DNA of 34,193 bases from a virus: IMG/VR virus record IMGVR_UViG_3300032116_000744, positions 1 to 34,193 of that record. One strand, given 5' to 3'. Of this stretch, positions 20,307 to 26,452 are shown piece after piece. A program made the position numbers and the translations under genes. The notes beneath the pieces were generated by a model that did not search any database, was not told where the DNA came from, and saw only the letters and a list, made by a program, of their open reading frames with translations. Within the stretch, counting starts at the first letter, position 1; every line of letters begins with the position of its first letter.

Positions 20307-20450
20307 TTATTTCTCCTTTACGTTAACTACTTTAATGCTTTTAATTTCTTCGTCTACGCCAAATATGTCATTAACGTAATCTATAGCGTCATCTTCGTTA
20401 AATGCTTGAACTTCAGCATCTACTTCTATTTTGACTCTGTAGGTATTCAT
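20307..20450 (-). CDS. Small acidic hypothetical protein
   Basis: A 47-residue protein starting MNTYRVKIEVDAEVQAFNEDD, with the beta-alpha-beta look of small stand-alone domains with the DDAIDYV pattern. Its end supplies the RBS of the next gene (AAAGGAG inside the last codons). It directly follows the endolysin stop. Confidence 0.62.
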   Translation of the reverse strand: MNTYRVKIEVDAEVQAFNEDDAIDYVNDIFGVDEEIKSIKVVNVKEK

Positions 20451-21032
20451 TTACTTAATTTCTTGACCGCAAGCCTCACATGTTTTCTTTTTTGAAGAAG
20501 ACTTAGTATTAGATGCTGCTGGTTTTCCAGAAGATCCAAACTTTGGACGACCAAAGCCTACGATTGAAATCATTACTCCTGCTTTATTTTTCTTAAATGC
20601 ACGAAGTTGTTTACAAACTTCTCCGCCGTTTCTTTGACTTCCCTTTTTCTTTGAAGAAGTGTTTCCTTCAATACACCAAACAGTTCCGTCTTCATTGTCT
20701 TTAACAACAATTCCTACGTGACTTATCCTATCGACGCCATCTGATGGGAAATCAAAATAGACGATATCTCCTGGTTCTGGATCTGCTAAATCTCCATCAA
20801 TCCATGCGCCAGCCTTTTTAAATGCTTGTGCTCCTCCTGGAGTGTAAACAGTATTAGGAATTTTTACTCCAGCTTCATTTGCACACCAGTTTACAAATGA
20901 ACCGCACCATGGTTGAAAGTTAGCTTTTGTGTAAGCACCATATTTTGTTTCGTTATCTTTAGGACCTTCAATAGTTCCAATTTCTGCTGTAGCAATTTCA
21001 ATAAGACGTGCTGCTGTACCTTGTTCTGCCAT
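20451..21032 (-). CDS. CHAP-domain endolysin
   Basis: A 193-residue protein. The CHAP domain occupies residues of about 8-160. Catalytic Cys43 (PWCGSFVNWC) and His105 (ISHVGIV) are present, with the typical PEPGDIVYF segment between. CHAP enzymes cut peptidoglycan as amidases or endopeptidases. A Ser/Lys-rich linker leads to a short C-terminal zinc knuckle (CEACGQEIK). No signal peptide, so export depends on a holin. It sits two bases after the holin-like gene. Confidence 0.88.
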   Translation of the reverse strand: MAEQGTAARLIEIATAEIGTIEGPKDNETKYGAYTKANFQPWCGSFVNWCANEAGVKIPNTVYTPGGAQAFKKAGAWIDGDLADPEPGDIVYFDFPSDGVDRISHVGIVVKDNEDGTVWCIEGNTSSKKKGSQRNGGEVCKQLRAFKKNKAGVMISIVGFGRPKFGSSGKPAASNTKSSSKKKTCEACGQEIK

Positions 21033-21033
21033 T

Positions 21034-21441
21034 TTATTTATCCCAATCAGTATCTACTGGTTGCTCTTCTGGCATTGCTCCATCTGGCTTTGCAGCTAAA
21101 CGTGCCATTGTTGCATCAATTTCTGCTTCTAACTTTTTATCCGCCTGAGTATTCTTTGCGTCCATTTCTTTGTTAGCCAACTGTGCTGACATTATGTCTT
21201 TAGCACCTGATTGACCAATTAGAAGTCCAGCTAAAGTTCCTGTGATAAATGTAGCAACCGATCCAAGCACATTGAAGAACATCTTGTCATTTTCTGATTG
21301 TGCTCCAATTGGTTGTGACACGAATAATAGTCCGTATAGAATTCCTACTGATGTAAGAAATAAAATTGATCCCAAAGTAATACCTAGAATAAATTTTAAT
21401 CTTGCATCTAAATCTTGTGGTGATAATTTTTCTCTAGCCAT
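21034..21441 (-). CDS. Holin-like membrane protein
   Basis: A 135-residue protein with two membrane segments (about residues 17-42, FILGITLGSILFLTSVGILY, and 55-77, FNVLGSVATFITGTLAGLLI) and a charged C-terminal tail. The QPIGAQSENDK linker between them is familiar from actinophage proteins beside endolysins. Adjacent to the CHAP enzyme, so it is the best holin candidate. It overlaps the lipoprotein gene by 8 bases. Confidence 0.75.
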   Translation of the reverse strand: MAREKLSPQDLDARLKFILGITLGSILFLTSVGILYGLLFVSQPIGAQSENDKMFFNVLGSVATFITGTLAGLLIGQSGAKDIMSAQLANKEMDAKNTQADKKLEAEIDATMARLAAKPDGAMPEEQPVDTDWDK

Positions 21442-21658
21442 TGTTTGTTTCCTCTGTTATATTTAAATCTGACTTTGTGTCTATTTTAATTATATCTTTT
21501 GTGCATGTTCCAGATGCTTCGCATACGGGAGGATTGCATTCAGCATTCTTCCAGTTTTCTGGATTTTGGCAAGGGTATCTGTAGAAACCCTGATAGCCGC
21601 ATCCTGTTAATGATACCATTAATAGAGCGGCTAAAGCAATAGATGTAAGCTTTTTCAT
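21434..21658 (-). CDS. Small Cys-rich lipoprotein
   Basis: A 74-residue protein. The lipobox LTGC (Cys20) follows a short signal (MKKLTSIALAALLMVS). The mature part has five more Cys and the phrase YQGFYRYPCQNPENWKNAEC, which I recognise from proteins of aquatic myophages. It would be anchored outside the membrane. In a Gram-positive host it cannot be a classical outer-membrane spanin. TATAAT (21670-21665) is six bases before the ATG, so it is probably leaderless. Confidence 0.75.
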   Translation of the reverse strand: MKKLTSIALAALLMVSLTGCGYQGFYRYPCQNPENWKNAECNPPVCEASGTCTKDIIKIDTKSDLNITEETNNG

Positions 21659-21664
21659 AATACC

Positions 21665-21670
21665 ATTATA
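21665..21670 (-). promoter_or_regulatory. -10 element for the leaderless lysis-region gene
   Basis: TATAAT, six bases before ATG 21658. The -35 is weak (TAGACT, 18 bases away). Confidence 0.5.
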
Positions 21671-21691
21671 GCAAATATGTTGCTCTAAAGT

Positions 21692-21880
21692 CTATTCTTC
21701 TTCTTTTTCAGCCTTTTCTCTTATTCCTATAGTCATAAACCATATGGCTACTGAGGCCAATGTCACGTATCCGACCACTGTTTTAGCGCTGCCCTCAAGG
21801 ACAACCCAGGCCACGAAAAATCCTAGAAAAGTAAAGTTTTCGCTAAGAATTGCTATAGCTCTTTTTTTCAACCAGTTCAT
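21692..21880 (-). CDS. Small membrane protein, possible second holin
   Basis: A 62-residue protein with two short hydrophobic stretches (about 15-31, ENFTFLGFFVAWVVLEG, and 35-52) and a charged end (REKAEKEEE). Similar tiny proteins accompany lysis genes in aquatic phages. It starts three bases after the surface-protein stop. Confidence 0.65.
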   Translation of the reverse strand: MNWLKKRAIAILSENFTFLGFFVAWVVLEGSAKTVVGYVTLASVAIWFMTIGIREKAEKEEE

Positions 21881-21882
21881 AT

Positions 21883-24360
21883 TTACCCCCTTATTCTCAG
21901 AATTGAACTACCAAGGATTACTTGGCCAACTAAAATTGCTGCCACTAAAATTTCTTTAGCGTCTTGTCTTTCTTCTGGGCTCATGTCAGCACCAATATTT
22001 GCTAAAGCTTTGCCCAATTCACACTTTTGTTCTTCTGTTAATCCTTCAATTGCTTCTTCTGGATTAAAGCATCCAGCAATTGCGTTAACAAGTGCTGCTG
22101 GAGATTCTAATGTTAATAATGCTGATGCAACTTCGGCTGTAATAACTACTGGATTACCGTTAGCATCTTCTCTAACTTCTACTGGAATTTGTGGTGGAAG
22201 ATCACGATATTCAAGTCCCGCAGCAGCAATGTCTACTGCTGCAATTGGAGCGCCTTCCGATGACTCTACTAGTGCATCTGCAACTAATTCTTTTTCTGCT
22301 AGTGTGAATGTACCGTCTTCAGTTAATGCATCTGATAAATTATTTACTTCTTCAGAAGTAATTTCACCGTCTGCAGATAAAGATTCAAGTACAGCTTCTG
22401 CATCTGATGCTGTTAGGTTTCCGTCTGCAATAAGATTTTCAACCACTTCAACTATTTCTTCTACCGACATTTCTTCAGCAGGTGGTTCTTCAGCAGGTGG
22501 TTCTTCTGCTGGTGGTTCTTCTGCAGGTGGTTCTTCAGCAGGTGGTTCTTCAGCAGGTGGTTCTTCAGCAGGTGGTTCTTCAGCAGGTGGTTCTTCAGCA
22601 GGTGGTTCTTCAGCAGGTGGTTCTTCTGCTGGTGGTTCTTCAGCAGGTGGTTCTTCAGCAGGTGGTTCTTCTGCTGGTGGTTGTGGATCTCCATGTGGTG
22701 GTGGAGGATTTCCTCCTCCATTTAGATTTCCATTATTTTCAGCTGGTATAGAAATAACAGTTTCAGTATAGCTACTAACTGGACCAGACCAGTTTGCAAC
22801 TCTAATTGTATATGTAGCGCCTTCTGTTAATCCAGTTAATTCAATAGACTCTGGAGCACCGTATGTATTATATGTTCCACCTTCATATGGATTTTCTGCA
22901 TCTGGATCATTTGATATTACTTGATAGAACCATGTATTAGCTGTATATCCTTGTGGCAGTTCTGCAGCAATGGTTACTGTAGTTCCTTCAACAATAGGTT
23001 CTGCAAGGATTGGGGCTGGGGTTGGAATATTATTATTAATAGCAGTTGTAAGCTGGCTAGACCTTGTATTTAATGTTGTTTGTAAAGTATTTTTTGTTGA
23101 CACCGCAGAGTTAATTGTATTTGTTAATGATGTTGTATTTATAGCATTTATTGCAGAATTATTTATTGTATTTTGAGCAACAACTGGAGAAAGACTTTGA
23201 TTTAATTGAGTAATAGTTGCATTTGCTGCATCTACTGCTGCCTGAACAGTTGAAGTGTTTGGATCTACATATGGAGTAAATGATGTACCTTGACTTATTT
23301 GTCCCGCAAATCCAGTACCAGTATTTGTATCAGTAATTTCTGTAACAGCACCATTTGTTGTTTCCCTGTAGTTAAATCTCGCACCATTTGGTATTGGACC
23401 AACTGCAGTTACATTTGCCATCCAAGCACCATTGTTTGGATTTACATCAGCGTTAAACCTTATTTGAACCATTTGAGTAGAAGCATCTTGTTGTGGATAA
23501 GGCCTTAAGTCCCAAGCAATGTCCAGACTTGTTCCAGTAGTTGAATATGTAATTCCAGTTCCTGTGCTCCAAGTTGTCCAGTCCCATCCACCAATAGAAA
23601 CTGATGGGGCATCTGGAGTTTGATAATAAACCCACCCTTGATCTACACCAAATGTTATTGTTGCATTTGATCCTACATAAACATCATTATAAACTGTTCC
23701 GCCCATTTGCATTCCAAAAGGTAGACTCATTCTTACTCCAGCGTCATCTACGCCAGCCAAAACGTTTGTAGTTGTTCCAATTGTTGCTTGTAAGTTGTTT
23801 ACTGCAGTTTGAGCAGCATCAATAGCAAGGTTTGCTTGAGTTAATTCTGTTTGAGCAGTTGCTTGTGCTGTTACGGCTTCAGTTTTAGCTGCTGTTAGTT
23901 GAGAAACTTCTGACTGAGCAGTAGTTGTATTAATATTATTAATTGCTGTTTGAGCATTAATTACAGTTGCTTTAGCATCTTGTACTAATTGAGAACTTTG
24001 ATCTACTGGAGTTACTGTTAAATCAACACCGTTAATATTATTAATAGCACTTTGAACATTATTAACACTTGTTTGTGCTGTAGATACTGCTGATGATAAT
24101 CCTGATACTGCAGCCTGCGCTTGAGATAATTCTGTTTGAGCCTGTGTTATTTCAGTTGCAGAATTTGCAGTTGCATCTATGGCTTGTTGTACCTCTGTAG
24201 TAGCTGTTGCAAGAGCTGTGTTTACCGCCTGCTGTGCTGGGCTTACCACTACCTGTTCTTGACCATTTTCTCCAGTTGCATGAGCATAATCTGGTACAGA
24301 AAATGATAGCCAGCCCAATACAATCAGGCTGAATAATAAAAGTTTAGCTTTTCTAGTCAA
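21883..24360 (-). CDS. Large secreted, membrane-anchored surface protein with PPAEE repeats
   Basis: An 825-residue protein. A signal peptide (1-28) is followed by an Ala/Gln/Thr-rich coiled coil (about 40-195) and a beta domain (about 200-355) with many Trp and Tyr. A second coiled coil (360-440) leads to an FN3-like domain (450-540). Then come fourteen PPAEE repeats and three copies of an ADGxxTxxE EF-hand-like motif (about 640-700). The C-terminus is a hydrophobic segment (ILVAAILVGQVILGSS). The start codon is TTG with AGGAGAG upstream. The layout fits a wall-spanning surface protein made in the infected cell, or a virion adhesin. Catalytic motifs are absent. Confidence 0.75.
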   Translation of the reverse strand: MTRKAKLLLFSLIVLGWLSFSVPDYAHATGENGQEQVVVSPAQQAVNTALATATTEVQQAIDATANSATEITQAQTELSQAQAAVSGLSSAVSTAQTSVNNVQSAINNINGVDLTVTPVDQSSQLVQDAKATVINAQTAINNINTTTAQSEVSQLTAAKTEAVTAQATAQTELTQANLAIDAAQTAVNNLQATIGTTTNVLAGVDDAGVRMSLPFGMQMGGTVYNDVYVGSNATITFGVDQGWVYYQTPDAPSVSIGGWDWTTWSTGTGITYSTTGTSLDIAWDLRPYPQQDASTQMVQIRFNADVNPNNGAWMANVTAVGPIPNGARFNYRETTNGAVTEITDTNTGTGFAGQISQGTSFTPYVDPNTSTVQAAVDAANATITQLNQSLSPVVAQNTINNSAINAINTTSLTNTINSAVSTKNTLQTTLNTRSSQLTTAINNNIPTPAPILAEPIVEGTTVTIAAELPQGYTANTWFYQVISNDPDAENPYEGGTYNTYGAPESIELTGLTEGATYTIRVANWSGPVSSYTETVISIPAENNGNLNGGGNPPPPHGDPQPPAEEPPAEEPPAEEPPAEEPPAEEPPAEEPPAEEPPAEEPPAEEPPAEEPPAEEPPAEEPPAEEPPAEEMSVEEIVEVVENLIADGNLTASDAEAVLESLSADGEITSEEVNNLSDALTEDGTFTLAEKELVADALVESSEGAPIAAVDIAAAGLEYRDLPPQIPVEVREDANGNPVVITAEVASALLTLESPAALVNAIAGCFNPEEAIEGLTEEQKCELGKALANIGADMSPEERQDAKEILVAAILVGQVILGSSILRIRG
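22471..22680 (-). repeat. Fourteen tandem 15-bp repeats encoding PPAEE
   Basis: Fourteen units of 15 bp with no indels. They differ mainly at the third base of the Ala codon (GCA or GCT), which shows some age yet ongoing homogenisation. Copy number probably varies by slippage, always in frame. Confidence 0.95.
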
Positions 24361-24375
24361 TTAAGACTCTCCTAA

Positions 24376-24398
24376 GTTACATAAATTGTTTATGTAAC
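24376..24398. promoter_or_regulatory. Perfect inverted repeat at the transcript start of the surface-protein gene
   Basis: GTTACATAAA and TTTATGTAAC, 10-bp arms with a 3-nt loop, lie between TATAAT (24410-24405, minus strand) and the RBS AGGAGAG. The predicted transcription start falls at its edge, so it is either a repressor site over +1 or a stabilising hairpin at the 5-prime end. Confidence 0.6.
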
Positions 24399-24442
24399 TC
24401 TGTAATTATATCATGAGAGTTTAATTAATTTAAGTTAGTTGA

Positions 24443-24628
24443 CTATTTTGGATTATCTGTTTTATAGAATCCACTGCCATTGAACTGGATTCCGAATGTT
24501 CCGTAATGTCTTTTCATTGTTGATCCACACTTTTCGCAACCATACTCTGGCTCAACTTGAGTTATACTTCTTTCAAACTGTATGACGTCTTCTTCTGAAC
24601 AATCACATTTGTATTCATAGATAGGCAT
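24443..24628 (-). CDS. FmdB-like zinc-ribbon protein
   Basis: A 61-residue protein, MPIYEYKCDCSEEDVIQFER, with a CDC pair and CEKC later, then RHYGTFGIQFNGSGFYKTD. This is the FmdB/CxxC_CxxC_SSSS family, a small zinc ribbon seen in bacteria and many phages with no defined role. Two bases separate it from the upstream nuclease. Confidence 0.85.
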   Translation of the reverse strand: MPIYEYKCDCSEEDVIQFERSITQVEPEYGCEKCGSTMKRHYGTFGIQFNGSGFYKTDNPK

Positions 24629-24629
24629 T

Positions 24630-25034
24630 CTACTTCTTCTTTGCTCTTATTTTTGCTAAAGCTTCAAAATCTTTGACTTTAGTTTCCCCCATATATCCCC
24701 ACGCATAACCATCTTCAATCATCTGCTCATTCACTGACTTAGAATTACCATCAAGATACACCCACCCAAGTATTCGACCATACTTTTCTGAACTATCTGG
24801 CTTTTCTGTTTTTACAACGATGTCTTTAGCATCTTTAAATTTATACTTTAAATATTCTTTTGATTCTAATCCAAGAGCTTTTTCTACCTTATCGGTTGTT
24901 CTAGATTCTGGAGTATCTATTCCAGCCAACCTAAGTCTTTGAGAATATGAAATGCTGAATCCAAGATCAATGTCAACATCAATAGTATCCCCATCTACTA
25001 TTTTTGTTACTTGCTTAACTCTGTATTCAAACAT
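24630..25034 (-). CDS. Staphylococcal-nuclease-like (thermonuclease) protein
   Basis: A 134-residue SNase domain with no signal peptide. Key residues are visible: Asp in VDGDTIDV, Arg in RLRLAGIDTPES, Glu in the same segment, and Arg in YGRILGWVYL, followed by NEQMIEDGYAWGY. Such enzymes cut DNA and RNA with calcium. In a phage cytoplasm it may degrade host nucleic acid. The leader is unusually structured (25087-25137). Confidence 0.9.
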   Translation of the reverse strand: MFEYRVKQVTKIVDGDTIDVDIDLGFSISYSQRLRLAGIDTPESRTTDKVEKALGLESKEYLKYKFKDAKDIVVKTEKPDSSEKYGRILGWVYLDGNSKSVNEQMIEDGYAWGYMGETKVKDFEALAKIRAKKK

Positions 25035-25086
25035 GATTCTCCTTAAATTTTAAAGAGCCGTTTTGAGACATGCTCAGGTCTATCCT

Positions 25087-25148
25087 GCGGGTAGCGGCCC
25101 GCATATAATCTGCGACTCCCCAGTGACGGGGTGCAGATTTATATTATA
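25087..25148 (-). promoter_or_regulatory. Promoter and structured leader of the nuclease gene
   Basis: TATAAT (25148-25143) is followed by two hairpins on the minus strand: GCAGA/TCTGC around GGGG/CCCC (25137-25109) and GCGGG/CCCGC (25102-25087). About 50 bases with a distal AAGGAG RBS separate them from the ATG. The first could be an Hsp20 terminator and the second a regulatory hairpin. Confidence 0.5.
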
Positions 25149-25152
25149 CTAT

Positions 25153-25578
25153 TTATTTTATTTTGATGGTCTTTGGCTTTTCCTCTTCAGGAACAATACG
25201 CTCTAATTTAATTGTGAGCATACCATTTAATACCTCAGCACCAGTAACCTCAATATATTCTCCAAGAGCAAATTCTCTTGTGAATTTACGAGTTGCAATA
25301 CCCTTATGCACGAACTTTGCGTCTTCTGTAGAATCCTTAATTTCTCCCTTTACGGTAAGAGTTTGATCCTTAACAGTGATTCCAAGGTCTTCCTTGGCAA
25401 AGCCCGCCACAGCAACTTCGATTAAAAATGTATCTTCGTCGTCTGTTTTAATTACATTGTATGGTGGGTATGTTGAGTTTGATGCGTGGCTGTGAACCCT
25501 TGTAAGTCTATCTAGTTCACGATTAAAGCCAATAAAAAATGGGTCCTTGAAAAGGTCCCATGTGTATGTTTGTACCAT
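25153..25578 (-). CDS. Small heat-shock protein (Hsp20/IbpA type)
   Basis: A 141-residue protein with an alpha-crystallin domain (about 38-130). Landmarks are YPPYNVIKTDDEDTFLIEVAVAGF, KDQTLTVKG, the RKFTREFALGEYIEV strand region and GMLTIKLER. It holds unfolding proteins in the cytoplasm. Hsp20 is frequent in T4-like phages of aquatic hosts. RBS AAAGGAG, with a -10 TATAAT at 25645-25640 and a palindrome CCCAATTGGG (25618-25627) in the leader. Confidence 0.92.
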   Translation of the reverse strand: MVQTYTWDLFKDPFFIGFNRELDRLTRVHSHASNSTYPPYNVIKTDDEDTFLIEVAVAGFAKEDLGITVKDQTLTVKGEIKDSTEDAKFVHKGIATRKFTREFALGEYIEVTGAEVLNGMLTIKLERIVPEEEKPKTIKIK

Positions 25579-25639
25579 TTTATTTCTCCTTTATAAGCAA
25601 ATAAATTAATATAGGACCCCAATTGGGCATCCTAGTACA

Positions 25640-25645
25640 ATTATA
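25640..25645 (-). promoter_or_regulatory. -10 element of the Hsp20 gene
   Basis: TATAAT on the minus strand with no clear -35. The leader contains the 10-bp palindrome CCCAATTGGG (25618-25627), a possible operator. Confidence 0.5.
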
Positions 25646-25663
25646 TCATATTTTAAAAAAGGA

Positions 25664-25843
25664 TTAAAGTATCTTCTTTTTCTTTTCTTTCATTTTTTCT
25701 TCGTTGGCTGTCGCTGCATAAAGCGCTCTTTGATGAGCCAAAGCAGCAGATTTTCCTGCATGACATCCTTTTAATTCGCCTTTATCATTTACTACTGCGT
25801 ATCCTTTGCATCCAGCTACGCCTTGTTTAATATTGTATGGCAT
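25664..25843 (-). CDS. Small conserved phage protein (GCKGYAVVND type)
   Basis: A 59-residue protein, MPYNIKQGVAGCKGYAVVNDKG, then GCHAGKSAALAHQRALYA. I recognise this as a domain that occurs alone or at the ends of phage structural proteins. It is followed by a Lys-rich tail (EEKMKEKKKKIL). Function unknown. Confidence 0.72.
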   Translation of the reverse strand: MPYNIKQGVAGCKGYAVVNDKGELKGCHAGKSAALAHQRALYAATANEEKMKEKKKKIL

Positions 25844-25852
25844 TTTATTCTC

Positions 25853-26164
25853 CTAGTTATTTGGTATATCTTTATCTGTATCTAATTCAATAAGACCCAG
25901 AGACCTTGCTTTTTCGTAACCCTCTTCGCTTAGACCTATATTTGCTTCTAAATTTTCATCGTAGTCTATAGTAATAAGACCAGACTCATACAAATCTATT
26001 AATGCATTATCTATATATTCAACATGAGATTGCCATAGTTCTGGGGCTAGTTCTTTTGCTGTGTCAGAAACTGAATATATAATTTCGCCATATTCATCTA
26101 CGCCCTCAAGCTGGACAACACCTATTTCAAGGTAGTAAGCTATTTTTTCATCATACTCGTCCAT
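25853..26164 (-). CDS. Winged-helix-like acidic phage protein
   Basis: A 103-residue acidic protein starting MDEYDEKIAYYLEIG. The order of helices, with SGLITIDYDENLEANIGLSEEGYEKARSLGL near the end, resembles a winged helix, but recognition is weak. ATG 26164 is chosen because GAAGAGG lies upstream and the ATG at 26182 is only three bases from the -10 (TATAAT, 26191-26186). Confidence 0.6.
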   Translation of the reverse strand: MDEYDEKIAYYLEIGVVQLEGVDEYGEIIYSVSDTAKELAPELWQSHVEYIDNALIDLYESGLITIDYDENLEANIGLSEEGYEKARSLGLIELDTDKDIPNN

Positions 26165-26200
26165 ATGAACCTCTTCATACATACTATTATACAGCAGTAC

Positions 26201-26452
26201 CTATTGAAGGCTGCCGTCCTCATTCTTGTCTATAGTTTGTTCTACTATTTGTTGGACGTAGTCAGAAAAATGTTTTCTAATGCTACCAATTGGTCTATTT
26301 CCCAAGTTTTTCCATATTCTTTTATACTCTATAACATTTGCAAATGTTGTTGGGCATAGCGTTATACCATTGTATTCTTTTAATACAGTTGGCAGCGGAA
26401 CATGCTTTCCACAACACTTACATTCTTTTGCTTTATCTTGATATTCGCTCAT
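26201..26452 (-). CDS. Small zinc-binding protein next to terminase
   Basis: An 83-residue protein with CKCCGK (residues 11-16) and a third Cys in GITLCPTTF. It overlaps the terminase stop by ATGA. Similar small zinc proteins accompany terminase genes in actinophages. Function unknown. Confidence 0.65.
   Translation of the reverse strand: MSEYQDKAKECKCCGKHVPLPTVLKEYNGITLCPTTFANVIEYKRIWKNLGNRPIGSIRKHFSDYVQQIVEQTIDKNEDGSLQ

Noticed and set aside
22471-22680. CRISPR-like regular repeat
   Set aside because: The 15-bp units are contiguous and in frame, with no spacers. They encode PPAEE.
21983-22771. 262-codon rightward frame opposite the surface-protein gene
   Set aside because: Low-complexity Ser/Gly shadow of the PPAEE repeats and the coding strand opposite. 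No RBS.
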